Shown piece after piece: positions 1-11,859 of a stretch of 64,000 bases of DNA. Location of the stretch: positions 22,119,896 through 22,183,895 of the forward strand of contig NC_079366.1 of the NCBI RefSeq assembly GCF_021018895.1, given 5' to 3'. The notes below the pieces were generated by a model that was not told the origin of the DNA, did not search any database, and was given only the letters and a program-made list of their open reading frames with translations. Position 1 is the stretch's first letter, and every line of letters begins with the position of its first letter. Position numbers and translations under genes: made by a program. Origin of the DNA: Seriola aureovittata. Lineage: Eukaryota > Chordata > Actinopteri > Carangiformes > Carangidae.

Positions 1-109
1 TTACAGTCTTTTATAAAAGTGCGCTTGTTGTAAAGACCATTTTCATTATTAAGTAATCTGTTGATTGGGTTAGGGTTAGTTTAGTTAGTGGGTTGGTTTT
101 CCTGTTTAG

Positions 110-253
110 CTGATTAATCATTTAGACTATTAAAATCGTATTATTGAAAAATAGCTCATCACACTCTCTGTTTCCAGAGCCTATAAGATGATGTCTTCAA
201 ATTGCATTTTTTGTCCGACCATCAGACCAAACACAGATATTCAGGTTACAATG
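110..253 (-). mobile_element. Fragment of an AATCGATTA-type hAT-like MITE (copy 1 of 4)
   Basis: This is a decayed fragment of a short non-autonomous DNA transposon. Read as the reverse complement, it aligns with the copies near 33.8, 40.0 and 57.0 kb. The shared blocks here are GATGTCTTCAAA, TTTTGTCCGACCATCAGACC and ATATTCAG. The terminal CAGGGCTGCAAC motif that marks the family end elsewhere in the window is not recognisable here, so both edges are approximate. It lies in opposite orientation to the other three copies and codes for nothing. Family membership is seen in the sequence; the hAT assignment is inferred from the 33.8 kb copy. Confidence 0.6.
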
Positions 254-520
254 ATTATTTAAATAGTAGGCAATCAGTTTTCATTCAATCAGTCAATCAA
301 TTATACCACTTATACAGTACATACAGTCGCTGCTATCAAGTCTACACACTTATTATATTGTGTATTCGAATTTTAGATAATTATTTTGATTTTGGTTTTT
401 TTTTTGGTTTCCCTTTAAACATTAAGCCAGGGACAGCAGTTTGGTTAACTCAGATTTGTTTACAGTTTTATTCTGTTGCTCAATGAGAAGTGGCTCTGTC
501 AAATAAACGAAGAAAATCTG

Positions 521-588
521 TGAAAAAAAACAAAACAAAAAAAAAAACAACAAAAAACAAAGCAAAACAACAACAACAAAAAAAAAAC
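521..588. repeat. A-rich / CAA low-complexity tract
   Basis: This is a run of A interrupted by C, with short CAA units. It is simple sequence and could be the tail of an unrecognised retroelement, but no body is visible upstream. Confidence 0.85.
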
Positions 589-589
589 T

Positions 590-2170
590 ACACTGGATAC
601 ATTGGAAATGGACGTTAACATCAGTTGTTAATGATCTCCTTTTCAGTGGTGCATGTCATTTTTTCTTCACTTTACTGACCTAAAAACACCTTATAAAATA
701 AAATCTACATATTGACATCACACTGGAGCTGGGAAGCCCAAGTGTCACTTCCATTTAACTCATCTTCCACCATTATGGCACGCTGAAAGCCTTGTCCCAT
801 CTAAAGCATATAGCTCTTTCCTTAATTAACACACACACTGTGGTGTGTTGCAATATCAAATTAATATTTCAGTGCCTGCTTCATTTTATGGACGCTACCA
901 TTTGAATAGGCCTTAATAGAGTGACAAGACATTCCCACCGACCACTGTCCCATGAAAAATGCACAAGCCACTTAAAACCAATGGCCAGTCACAAGAAGAC
1001 ACTTGGCCCCTCAAGACAAACCATGACTTCTTTCTTGATGAAGGGAAAGCAGGCATATTTTCAGCGCCTGCTGTGGAAACTAATGCCCTCCCCTGCACAC
1101 ACATCTGTTATGAAGATTGGATGAAATGGTTTGATAGTGAAACATTAGCTTCTTTTAAATCTCACGCCTGGTGAGTATTCTTCAAATGTAACGCAGTGTT
1201 AATAATTAAAGTGCCCCATTCGCCACAGTATTAATCGTCAGAGCCATCTGATAGTTCTCTTTCCAAAAAAAAAAAAGGAAAAAAAAAAAAGAAGGTCTTT
1301 GACTCAGAGGTTGCTTTGGCATATTTGAACTGAACATTTGGTTGCAGATGAGCTCATGATACATGGAAATACAATATGGAAAAGACACGGCTGAAATGTC
1401 TGTACTGAGAGGGTTTTCATAGTGATGTTGGGAGGTTAAAATAATCAATAGATCTAAAAGAATACAGGGTGAAAAGATCAAAAGACTTCATTTGGGGTAG
1501 CTGGAGGTCATGTTATTCACTTAGTCAAGTTGGCTGAAAATTCGAATGTTGTTGACCTCACTGAGTTCAATGTGTCATAATAGTTAAAGTTCCCAAGACA
1601 CTGTTTCAATCAGCATTTTAAACTTGTGACTCCGACTTTGTTTACAGGGGCGTAACATTATTAAGGCATGCAGCAAATCCTCCCTTCTAGCTGTGATAAC
1701 TGTTGAAACATTAAAGCAAATAAGAGTCAAATAACATCTGGGGAGGACTGCAGAGACAGAAACAGAGACACGGGAGGAGAGACAGAGTGAGGTTATTGAC
1801 TGGTCTCGACTGAACAGGTAAGAGCACCTGCCAGTATTCAGAAATATAAAATTTTCCCTTTGTACACTGTTCTTGACTAGAATTACCTGCTCATGGTTGC
1901 ATGCCTCCACCAACAATCACCAGGTTTCTTCTATTCTATCCCATTAATGGGAGTTGTTCCTCATTTGAGTTGAGGCTCGGAGGATAGAGGAAGCCGTTTG
2001 CTGTACAGACTGTGAAGCCCCTTCAGGCAATTTTTTTTCATTTGTGAGATGGGGATATATAAGTTAATTGATTTGACTGGACTTTGTTTAGCTTTGTTGT
2101 TCATGCTTGGCCGATGAAGCTGATTCTAATGGAACACAAAGTTGTAGCCAAGACACATACACACACATCT
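590..2170. other. Gene-free unique DNA with poly-A tract
   Basis: No supportable gene or RNA was seen. An A-rich run lies at about 1265-1291. Short open frames at 913-1174 and 1584-1916 have no splice context, codon pattern or recognisable motif and are taken as chance. Nothing here resembles the repeat families found elsewhere in the window. Confidence 0.6.
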
Positions 2171-2324
2171 TCAACCCGGCAGCACAGAGGATCTATATAA
2201 TTACCAACTCAGTATCCGAACGATTGTGAAATATGGTCACAATCCCTCCTTCTGCTCCGGAGTTATGGCATTGAATAATGGCCAGACTGCGTTTCTGCAA
2301 AACATTATGATGTCATAGTGATGT

Positions 2325-2337
2325 TGACCTTTGACCT
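2325..2337 (-). promoter_or_regulatory. Perfect DR1 nuclear-receptor motif inside a repeat
   Basis: The minus strand reads AGGTCA-A-AGGTCA, an exact direct repeat with 1-base spacing. This is the classic binding layout for RXR heterodimers, HNF4 and COUP-TF. It sits inside the repeat at 2180-2580, so it came in with the element. Occupancy is unknown. Confidence 0.5.
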
Positions 2338-2442
2338 TTTCAATAATGAGTGTCATCACATCATCCTATTATTTTATCTGTGTGAAACTGTGTCATAGTT
2401 AGTTTGTGAATTCTTGTGTTATGGCCAAAAATGTGGTTTGTG

Positions 2443-2470
2443 AGGTCACAGCGACCTTGACCTTTGACCA
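2443..2470. promoter_or_regulatory. IR3 plus DR1-like half-site cluster inside a repeat
   Basis: AGGTCA-CAG-CGACCT at 2443-2457 is an inverted repeat with 3-base spacing, one base away from an estrogen-response-element half-site layout. It is followed at 2458-2470 by TGACCT-T-TGACCA, a near-perfect DR1 on the minus strand. Both belong to the same dispersed repeat as the DR1 at 2325. Confidence 0.4.
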
Positions 2471-2599
2471 CCAAAATCTGCCAAATTTGAAGAAATGATG
2501 GAGATCACTAGTTCACGAGAATGGGATGGACGGACGGACAACCTCGAAACGTAACGCCTCTGTCCACAGCTGTCCACAGCTGTTCACTTAGTTTTTACA

Positions 2600-3617
2600 C
2601 ATTTGTCATTAACATCAAGGAAATCAAGAATTGACACAGTAACATGGAAAGTGTGTTCAATAATCATACTGATGTTATATGTTATATTACGATAACAAAC
2701 TGATATCTCCATCCTCAAACTATTATAACAGAGAACAAATTGAAATACAGACTAGATACAAACTACTCTGGTTCTGGTTTGTCTTTGCGACAGTGTTACT
2801 GTATTTGAAATGACTTATTTTATCTTGGGGTCTTACGGGTTAAAGACACAGCAAAAGGCCTTTTGTGTTTAAAGTCATGAAACTAAAGTCACTGTAAGGG
2901 CAAATAAAACTGAAATATGCAAAAAACAGAAAATAACCTTCATGACCTAATGAAAGGCTGCTTGAAAGAAGATCAAGTACCTGCTAATTATCTTTTTTGA
3001 ATTAGAATTTTATTCAGTGAAAGACTTGCACCTTCCCGTCTCTGTCTGAGAGAACTGAACTAACTGCTCCCTGGGTAAAAGATATTTATTGTAACCTTGT
3101 TTAAGAAATCTAAAAGAACTGCAATTCAAACAATATGATGTAACTTTCATTTTAATATTGATCAAAAAAAAAGAAGAAAAAAATCAGATTCAAGAACCAA
3201 ATTTAAATTGAACTTTCTGAGAGTATGGCGAGGAAAAGCACCTTCACTGGAGCCAGTCCTCATCAGTAGGCAGGAGATTTTATTTTGAATTATCTCAGAG
3301 TCTGAGTCTCACGGCCGAATGTTAATTTGAAGAACTTAAGTTCAAAGAATTTAGAAATGAATTTTGTAAAATTAGTTTGTCAGTTCAATTTTAAAACCAT
3401 ATATATAAAACTCAGTTTGTCTGCCTAGTCAGACTGCCCATACAAATTAGACAGTACTTAAAGACAAATAAAGAGTTTCATTAGGTTTGGTTGTATTTTT
3501 ATAACCATGACACAAAGCCTGCACAAACTCTCTATGACAACACATCCAGTGCTAGTTAACTACTATACTATACTACTACCTCTATACTACATATACTCTT
3601 CTACTATTCTGATAAGT
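2600..3617. other. Gene-free AT-rich unique DNA
   Basis: The DNA is AT-rich with a short A-rich run near 3163-3182. No open frame, RNA or repeat family was recognised. The last part (3560-3600) is a TACTA-rich low-complexity stretch leading into the Tc1 remnant. Confidence 0.55.
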
Positions 3618-3815
3618 TAGAGCCCTGTCTTGAACCAAATGGTACATCTCTGGAAAGACCTGAGAGACCATGGCTGTCCACTGACAGTGCCCATCCAAAC
3701 TGACAAAGCTTGAGAGAATCTGCAGAGAGGAACGGCAGAAAATCCCAGAATCCAGGTGTGCAGAGCTTGTTGCGTCAAACCCAAGAAAGTTCTTCAACCA
3801 AGTTCTGAGTAAAGG
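3618..3815 (+). pseudogene. Broken Tc1-like transposase C-terminal remnant
   Basis: This part of the Tc1 relic corresponds to the last ~65 residues of the transposase, after the catalytic DDE core, which is absent. In-frame stops and frame shifts interrupt it. No function is possible. It is identified from the DNA-level similarity of the terminal block and its position before the 3' inverted repeat. Confidence 0.6.
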
Positions 3816-4021
3816 GTCTGCATACTTGTTAATGTGATATTTCAGTCTCTCCTTTTTAATAAATTTGTAAAAACTTCTAAAATTCAATTTCTGCTTTGTC
3901 ATTCAGGGGTACCGAGTGTAGACTGATGAGGGAAAAATAAATCTAAATTATTTTAACGTGAGGTTGCAACATAACAAAATGTAAAAAGGTGAGAGGGTCT
4001 GAATACTTTCTGAATGCTCTG
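3618..4021 (+). mobile_element. Tc1-like transposon, 5'-truncated 3' end
   Basis: This is the 3' portion of a Tc1/mariner-type DNA transposon. It begins in the coding region for the transposase C-terminus (the DNA around AGAGCCCTG.CTTGAACC and ATCTCTGGA.AGACCTG is the usual DLNPIEHLW-type block), continues through the terminal spacer with TTTTTAATAAATTTG, and finishes in the terminal inverted repeat ending TCTGAATACTTTCTGAATGC. The frame is broken by stops and indels, so it is a dead relic. No matching 5' inverted repeat lies upstream. A TA dinucleotide, the normal target site, abuts the end at 4022-4023. An isolated piece resembling the matching 5' end of this family is at 28,621. Confidence 0.85.
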
Positions 4022-4023
4022 TA

Positions 4024-5718
4024 TCAGTCTCCCAGGATTTTTGTACAGACCAACACTGTACATCTCTGTTTCATTTCATATCATTTTATAACCATTCACC
4101 ATAAAACTGTGCAGCAGATCCCTGATATAAAGGAGACTGTAAGTGAGAAATGTTTCTCTTAGAATAACTGATGATGATGATTGAGGGATTGCGGGAGGAA
4201 CAGAGGGGGAGATGAAAGGAATTTGGGATGACAGGACGAGACAAGAGAAGAACAGGACCCCACACGATGGGGTGCCGGAGAGGCCGTCTGCAGCACTGCC
4301 TGATTGACATGCAATTGCAGAGCTACTGCCAGGGCCCCTCCCAGACTTTGGAGAAACAGAGCACAATATGCACCCACTGTGAGCAGACAAATACACCTGT
4401 TCAGACACACAAAATGACGGGTAGAAATACACAGAAAGACAGAAACACACACAGGCTTTCAGTGAGGAAGAAAAGTAAGGTATTCCATGGCTGTCATGTG
4501 AGAGCTATTTCTGAGTCAAAGACAGGTGAGGTATGTATCTACCGTCTGTTTCTATCCATCTGCTGCAAGAGAGAGGAGCTAAAGCTAACAGATAACAGAT
4601 AACGCATAAAGGAATAAATAACCGTCTGGAAGATTAAAGTAGATGCTGGTTTATAATTAGCCGGCTGGCCCACAGCTAGGAATCACTAGTACATCTTTGC
4701 CACTGGTGATAGAGTGTGTGTGTCACAGGGTTGACTGGGGGAAGGATTGAGCAACCTGTCACCCATAATTTACACATAAACTGTACAGTGAGGCCGTGCA
4801 TAGGCTGTACACACTCTCGCAGTCTCTATCTCAGTGTTCCTCTCACACACTTGGCATATGCATGGCGTGGCATGCACAATCACTTAAAGAGGGCAAAATA
4901 TATGAAGTCGCTTTTGGAGTAGCCACTGTTCCACTACATTCTGTAACTTAATGGAGTCTCTCATTGAGGGGTTTCTTTCATCAGTCTTGCTGAAAAAGTC
5001 AAGCCTCTTCTCTGGGTTTGCCATCCATATTCTATAAATGAGTGTCTGCTATATGACAGCACTTGCTATTATGATTTGAACACTTTAACAAAGTTGAAGG
5101 ATAAAGTCGGCAATATTCTGTATTTTATTAATGTCAAGAAGTCCAATGAAAAAGATTCAAACCAAGAAGAATTGATCCAGCTAACAAGTATCTGTGTTGC
5201 TGAAGCCTGATTAATCTCATTATCTGTGCCAACGACGTCCAAAAATGAGCCACTTGTGTGAGGTTACATGTTCCTCCAGTAACATGAATGCAGGCACGCT
5301 GAGCCAATCCCACATGCTCCATCCTGCATTTGCTGTCACTAGTGCAGCAAATGTGTGTTAATCTGCAGCTAAAAATATTCCCCAACAAATAATTTAATTT
5401 TCTCCTGTCTGAGTGATGTTCACTGTGCCCAGCTGTTTTAGGAAACTTACTTAACCTTTTCACATTTGTGCATTTGTGACCTGTTTTTACAGATTTATGT
5501 CTTCAGTGGGAATGAATGGGCTCGGAGCTGAGTGCTGCAGACAGGACAGGGAAGATTTAGATTTTGAAGATTTTTTTTTGAATATCACCATCAGAATTGT
5601 TCTTTAAACAACAACTGATTTGTTAGCATTCAAAAAACTACAGCTCCATAAAGTTTAACCAGTGCAAAAGCACACACATTATAGGTAAGTGCAACGGTCT
5701 GTTTCTTGTCTATAATAC
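4024..5718. other. Gene-free unique DNA
   Basis: The longest frame here (4228-4602, +, 124 codons) overlaps equally long frames on the other strand and shows no domain, splice site or repeat-free composition bias. I do not treat it as a gene. No repeat family was recognised. Confidence 0.5.
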
Positions 5719-5741
5719 AAACACACACACACACACACACA
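5719..5741. repeat. (AC)n microsatellite
   Basis: This is a perfect dinucleotide run of about 11 units. Confidence 0.95.
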
Positions 5742-6446
5742 TTAGTTTTTCCTTTGCTCAAACGTTTATGTATATTTGTGTCTTATGCTGCTGTAACAGT
5801 TTCATACCTATGGATCAGTTAAGTATTATCTTATCTTAACTTAAAGGCTGTAAAAAACAGAAATAATAAAGACATTGTATCAGTTTTTTTTAGATTTTTA
5901 AATTTAGAATCTCTGTCTTGACAAATGCAGTAAACCATATGACAAACTGTTGAGCAAGGTTATGTTGTGGGACTGAAATTTTTAAATAAATTGTGTTATT
6001 CCAATCTGATTTTTAATGAGGTTTTCTATTACTCCTGCATAAGAACCCAGCCCTCTGTGGAACTACTGATAAATAAATTAAAAACATGAACAAAGTCACA
6101 AACACACATGCATCACCACAAGTCAACAGGTTGCATCTTTTGCATTCAGGAGACAAAAGGCGCTGGACCACAGGCCTGCACATGACCCCCACCCCCCTGT
6201 TTTAATACTGTCAGTGGAGAAGCCTAATGTAATATTCTTTGAATCCAGACCTGATAATAAGCATCACCCCTCTCTCTTCTCATTCATATCAGGTCAGTTC
6301 TGTGTTCACACACTCATGCACACTGGCACCATTAAGATTCCCAGAGGTCCATGACGACTCCTTTGTCTCTAATGGAGGAGTCGACAAACAATCTGTGAGC
6401 GCGGGACTTCAGAAAACACTGACGGAAATGCAAGAAAGCGACGAGT

Positions 6447-6449
<3 letters not shown>

Positions 6450-6508
<59 letters not shown>
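6450..6508. repeat. (GA)n microsatellite
   Basis: About 29 GA units with a single GCGA interruption near 6478-6481. It generates spurious Leu/Ser-repeat open frames on the minus strand. Confidence 0.95.
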
Positions 6509-6511
<3 letters not shown>

Positions 6512-6589
6512 GAGACAGAAAGACAACAACTGACATCTCAGGGAATTTCACAGGGATGGCTAATCCAATGTGATCAGCGGAAGATTTTA

Positions 6590-7430
6590 ATATTTAAATA
6601 GCCAGCAACGCACCAGAAGTTTCTAATTAAATTATAACTCATGCTTGAAAAGCAAAAGTGCATGTGTTGTGGGAGCTTAAATAATTCAGCCCGCCCTATA
6701 TCTCGTCTTTCTGTTAACCCGGAGACAAATGGCACTTGCTAGGGCTTTTAGACAGGGGGCTGGCACTGTCAGAAGCATGAACAACATCAGCTTGTAAAGG
6801 GCCTCACCCATCAGGGCCCAAATCCAAACTGACTGGCCTCACTACTGAACAACGTTTCTAACCTAGGAATTAATTTGGTTAATTAATTCATTATTAATTA
6901 CCTTAAAGGCCACACAACACTGGCACATTGTAAAAAGATGACAGGAAAAAAAGCCTCTTCCTAATGAACTGGGGATGTTAATGAGGCACCAGACAACTAT
7001 GTTCTGGCTCCTCTCACTATATCATCCTACCTGCTTGCTCTTATTACAAGTTTCCAGCGAAAAAAGTATCAGAAAAGAGTTTATTAATTAATACACCCTT
7101 GAAGGATATATGAGGCGCTCACAATATCCATGAGAAGCGTAAAATATTTAGGGTGGTAACATTCATATTAATGGCAAAATTACACATACATCTCAGAAAT
7201 TAAATTAGAATTCGACCCAACATTGATGGCAGAGTCATGTCAAGCATATAAATGTACTTATGGCTCGAGGTTAGAATATCTTTTTTCATTCATTTTTTTT
7301 TTTTTTCTCCACCAGGTATCTTCGCTTTTGGCTACTCAGCCCTTGCGGCGTAATTCCAGAAAAGAATTACATTTTTGATGGGAACTAATTAGCCGGGCCT
7401 TTACCTGAAATTCTTCCAGACTGTTGCGTG
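6590..7430. promoter_or_regulatory. Candidate conserved non-coding cluster A
   Basis: About 840 bases free of recognisable repeats, with many homeodomain-core motifs: TTCTAATTAA near 6620, GGTTAATTAATTCATTATTAA near 6878-6898, TTATTAATTAAT near 7081, and CTAATTAGCC near 7386. They are mixed with GC-rich segments such as GGCCTCACCCATCAGGGCCC. This texture of compact AT-core motifs separated by complex sequence is typical of vertebrate developmental enhancers. No coding frame persists. The call is inference; no alignment was available. Confidence 0.4.
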
Positions 7431-7439
7431 TTTCTGAGT

Positions 7440-8199
7440 TGGGATGATGGTGGTATAACTTATTGAGGGGCACCAACTGTTCTAACTTCTGCTCAGGAAC
7501 AGAGGGAGAGTTGAGAGCGCAGAGGTCTGTTTCAGCGAGCTTGTACTTTGCAGAGGAGAACAGAAGAGACTCTTAAAAACAAACTCCAAAGAGACAGAAA
7601 GACAGAAAGTCAATCCCTCCACAAAGGCCGCTCACTCTTTTGACAAAAACTAAATCCTGGTGTCATAGTCTCTTGCTCTGCCCTGTGAGGGAAAGTCAGC
7701 TTTCACATACCACACATGAGACTGCCAGAGAATTACAATATGGATGCCAGGGACAATTTCTAAGAGAATGACATTCCCTGCTGTGATTACTGCACTTGGT
7801 GGCGAGTACACCTCAGACATTTTGCTGAGCACCCTGTATTTTTCACTTTACCTGTTCCTTTTTTTTTTTTTCTTTATTTCCATGTCAGTGCGCACACAGA
7901 CACAACTGGCAGAGGGTGGTAAAGTGGTAAAGAGAGTGTGGGTGAGGTAGGCAGTATCATGATCTGAGATGATGAAATAAAACAGTCTGGCTGCTCCCAT
8001 CTCTTCTCGTGTTGGCAGTTGTAGAAAAGCCGCAGAGGATTTCAGGTAGGAGGCAGACGCAGACATGAGATATGTGTCAGCTCCAATACAGTTCAACACA
8101 AAGGAGACCAAACACCACAAACTACCAACACAAATTTGTGTCTTGTCCTCAACAACAAGAACAGAAATGGAGGACTGATTCCAGACTTGGCTGCACAAA
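7440..8199. other. Gene-free stretch
   Basis: Purine-rich segments (GAGACAGAAAGACAGAAAG near 7590) and a poly-T run at about 7859-7872. No gene or repeat family was recognised; open frames on both strands overlap one another. Confidence 0.5.
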
Positions 8200-8244
8200 G
8201 GGGGTGGGGTGGGGTGGGGTGGGGTGGGGTGGGGTGGGGGGGGT
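8200..8244 (+). repeat. (GGGGT)n tract with G-quadruplex potential
   Basis: A pentamer GGGGT repeated about eight times and ending in a G run. Runs of four G at 1-base spacing satisfy the G-quadruplex pattern on the plus strand. It produces a proline/histidine low-complexity frame on the minus strand that is not a protein. Confidence 0.95.
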
Positions 8245-11200
8245 GAGATAAACTTGGGGATGTTTATTTTACAACTTGGCGAGCACTTTGAGAACATGGA
8301 ACAAAGACGCATGGTTCTGTTCTTTTGTCCTCGCGTTCACACAGCCTTTGGCCTCAGTCTTCTCAAGTTCCCCGTCATGACTGATGTGAGCCAGTCAAGA
8401 CATATAATTCAGATCGCAGCTACAAGAAAGCCGCAGAGTCCACCCCAGGGGTCTCTCTCTGCTTCTGACATACACATACATACTGTATATATGCATGTAT
8501 GACTTTGTGAGCAGCCCTTTATGATTGCCGCTAAGTTTCTAATTGTTCTGATCATAAAGAAATACCTTTCAAGAAGCTTCTGTTTCAGACCCGGAGCCTG
8601 ATTAAAGAATGCATGATACTTCAGTGACAAGACTGTATTATTAATTCATTGCAAACAGTGGAATTTGGGTGTGTTACTTTGAAAAATGTTCAAAACTGGC
8701 GGCCTGTAATAAAAGCACTGAGAGAAATTCCAACTCATTAACATTTAATCACAAAATTCTCTTTCATATGAAATACCCAATATAGGCTGTCAGAATCAAT
8801 CAGGTGTCCAGAAAAAGGGAGATGACATGCCAAAAGGATGGGGAATATGTCAATTGTGGCACTCACTGTTTCTTCTGGCTGTCATATTGCCAGTGCTGCC
8901 TTTAAACCGACACTGTTAGGAAACGCGGCTCTGCAGTGCTGCTTTAAAACACTCGGGGAGATATGGAAGAAGAGGAAAAGGAAGAGAGGGAGAAAAAATG
9001 GCTTCTGTTGCAGAACCTTTGCCTGACAGGAGCCAGCACTAGAGGTTGTGTCATCTTTTGGTGTGGGAGAGGTGCTTCAAAGCCAAGGCTTCTGGGTAAT
9101 GGGGTTCTTTGGGACAACGGGGGATATAGAGGAACTCTTCACTCATAATTTTATAATTGGCCTGCTGTCCTGGGGATCCATGCCAGTACTATTGCCTACA
9201 CCTTCAACTCAACTCTTTGAAAGCCTGAGTTTGGCCCTTGTGTAAAGACTGGTTGCAGATATGCAGAACAAGGATCAGTGATGAAGATGATGATGGTTTA
9301 GGGGCAGGGAGGAAGCAGACTGCTACTAAGCAGCAGAAAGGCGCAAAGCTAAGCTCAGAGAAAAAAAGTTTAAGTTTAGGGCGCACTGTTGAATTATGAT
9401 GTTTTTTAAAATGTATTTTGGCACTTGTTCGTTTTTTTTGTCCGTGTCATTTGGTGTATGTAAAATATCGGAAACACAGCAAGGTCCTCCAGCAGCAAAG
9501 CTAAAAGAAAGACAACAATCCAAGATTTTCTGCAACTAATATTTATGTACAAAATTTCATAGAAACTGGTCACCGTCCCTTTTGCTGCATCTCTAAAAGT
9601 TTTTTCTCATCACGTACTTGTGATGTTTTGTTTTGTTTTCTTAATGTAGAACCTGTAGTTAGTTTAGTGAGAATCTGTATATGACCAATTTTGTGGTGTA
9701 CTCACGTCAGACTTCCAAAAACACATACAGCATGAACGCAGCACTGAAAACACTGTTTGTTAGGATGAATCATTTATTCCCAGCAGTGTTTCAGACCCAG
9801 TGACCTCCATCTGGCTTCTAGCGGAATCACATAATATAAAAATGTCCCTCTGCAATTATCTAAATATGTTTGATTTCGTAGGTAAACAGTCATGTGTTTG
9901 TGCTTTTACACTAGCTGCAAATTGCTTCTCTCTTGCAGTACTCGATTGCAAAATGTCACAGGAACTAAATAAAGGGTTCACTTGTAATGATTGGATTTAG
10001 AATTAGGAATGCTTTGCAGTGTGGTGTCTTCTATCATTAACATCTCAGGATTAAACAGAAAACTCAGACATATCAAAAGCTTATGTTCAAAATCAAACAA
10101 ATATCATGAATAACAATTGACTAATTTCTAATTGTAATCTCATCATCACCTCAGAAAAAGGAAGGTGACTATTACAAGGTGGTAAAGGGAGCGTTGAGGG
10201 ACATATTGTAAAATTGCTGCTGATATGCTAAAAGGTGTTTTTTTCAGCAGGAAACACAAGGCATTTTCTAAATATAGTTAAAAATTTGTATGTACATGAG
10301 CTTAATTTGTTTTTATTTTGTCTGCAAAAGTAGAGCTGCACTTTGATTTGTCTTCTCAGGCGGAAACCTGGAATACAAGTTCATTAAACCAGGCGCCACA
10401 AGCTTCAACATTACAAGTACAGTGTGTAGCCTCAGCAGCATTTGTGCTTGTGTCATTACTTTTTCACTTTTCCACAGCATCTTGGAAATGTTGTGGCATG
10501 TTGGCCCAGATAATATTGTGAGAGACAGTGTAACACATAGTTTATATGTTTGTCCATACGGGGAAGTGATGAATAGTATAATAACTGGCTGCAAATTACA
10601 GGTATGTACACGGAAAATTCAAGGAGAATTACAGTACATCAGATTCTTACTGCCCAAAACGATCATATCCCAATTACTGTTTATCTTAACAGGGCTGGTG
10701 ATTAATAAAACTTCAGGTGTGGGATTCATGCTTTCAAAACTTGCCAGTTTTGAATTTTAGCAAGTGGCCAATAGGAGCTGACAGAGGTCACACATCATTT
10801 AATAATTTGCATTTGATTGAAGATTTGTGAAAAAAGAAGTTGTAATTTTGCCAAATGATTCAAGCTTGCAGCAATTTGATGACTGAATCGTGCTGCCTTC
10901 TGCTTTCTCCATCTGAGTCTATGTTTTGACTTCATTGCCTTTCGTGTCATTCTGACAGACACGTCACTGCCTCTGGAGAGCAGGGTAAGTACTGCGTCTG
11001 CGATGCTATCAAAATGGAAAAGTGAGATTCAAACTGGAGGGTCTGGAGGGACAGGGGAGCCAAAATATTTCTCATCTGGTACCAATTTATGTCTTCCTGT
11101 CCAATGGCAGATCTGTTTTAGTTGACAATCCTATCCTGTCTTGATTCTGCCTTTTTATACTCCCAATCCTGTGTCAATCCAGAGTGATTAGATTTCCCAC

Positions 11201-11590
11201 ATCAAGCAGCACAGAGCTTCTTGCCGGAGAATCAGGATACATGTACATACAGCAGGAGTCACTTTGAAATGTTACAATGATAAAGTTTGGAGTTTTGCAT
11301 TGGTCCTAAGAAAAGAATCATAAATCTCTGGCTGAAATGACTATAAACCAAATCAGCTGACAATATGCTAAACACTTAAAGCTGTGTTAACTGAGTTTTG
11401 GCTCAAGCTGCTATGACAAACTTGTAAGCAAATCCACTGAATTCTTATGACTTTAAAGTGAAAATCTCTCTATTTTCTTAGCACACTGTTCAAAAAACTT
11501 TACATTGCTTTGTAAAACAACCCATTTGACCATTTCAAATACAATATATGAGCATTTTCTATTCTGCTACCTCAACGTTTGAAGTTTGGT
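8245..11590. other. Gene-free unique DNA
   Basis: Mostly AT-rich complex sequence. Open frames of 60-112 codons (for example 10,422-10,760) lack start or splice context and overlap frames on the other strand. No transposon ends were recognised. A purine-rich patch of GGAAGA units lies at about 8960-9000. Confidence 0.5.
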
Positions 11591-11597
11591 TAGACTG

Positions 11598-11655
11598 AGG
11601 CAACTAAAACTACTCGGTTAAGGTTAGGGGAAAATCGCAGTCATGGTTAAAAGAA
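11598..11655 (+). repeat. Fragment of GGTTAAG-type dispersed repeat (1 of 4)
   Basis: GGCAACTAAAAC..CTCGGTTAAGGTTAGGG.AAAATCGCAGTCATGGTTAAA matches segments near 37.8, 42.7 and 47.7 kb. The shared core is GGTTAAG-TT-(A)GG..AA..ATC-TGGTTAA. The class is unknown to me; it is recognised by multiple occurrence in this window and by familiarity from other fish DNA. Confidence 0.5.
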
Positions 11656-11859
11656 GCCAAAAGAAATTTTCAAAAGACGAAATGTGTACGCACAGTACTA
11701 AGTCACATAGTTTTATAATAGGGTTTCTACACTCTTCTCCAAATAAAATCTAAGACCTTTTTAATACCACGTAGAAGGCAATTTGATACCTTTATCACTG
11801 TCATACTGGAGGAAGAATGATGGAAAAACAAATAATAAGGCCTACGTGAATTAAACCCC

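Larger units (their letters stand above)
2180..2580 (+). mobile_element. Dispersed teleost repeat carrying TGACCT half-sites
   Basis: The sequence follows a fish interspersed repeat that I recognise by its order of phrases: CTCCGGAGTTATGGCATT, then TTGACCTTTGACC, GAGGTCACAG.GACCTTGACC, CCAAATTTGAAGAAAT, CACGAGAATGGGA.GGACGG, and a terminal AACGCCTCTG.CCAC. Its class (SINE or MITE) is not known to me. It is non-coding. The left edge is vague, and the right edge lies next to a short tandem duplication of a 10-mer (CTGTCCACAG) near 2560-2581. The half-sites are annotated separately. Confidence 0.65.

Noticed and set aside
62..80. Telomere-like GGGTTAGGGTTAG
   Set aside because: Only two units; too short for an interstitial telomere array.
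4228..4602. 124-codon plus-strand frame
   Set aside because: Overlaps equally long minus-strand frames and has no splice sites, domain or Kozak-like support.
7848..8312. 154-codon minus-strand frame
   Set aside because: It includes the GGGGT tract read as Pro-His-Pro and a poly-T tract read as Lys. The middle shows no recognisable domain.
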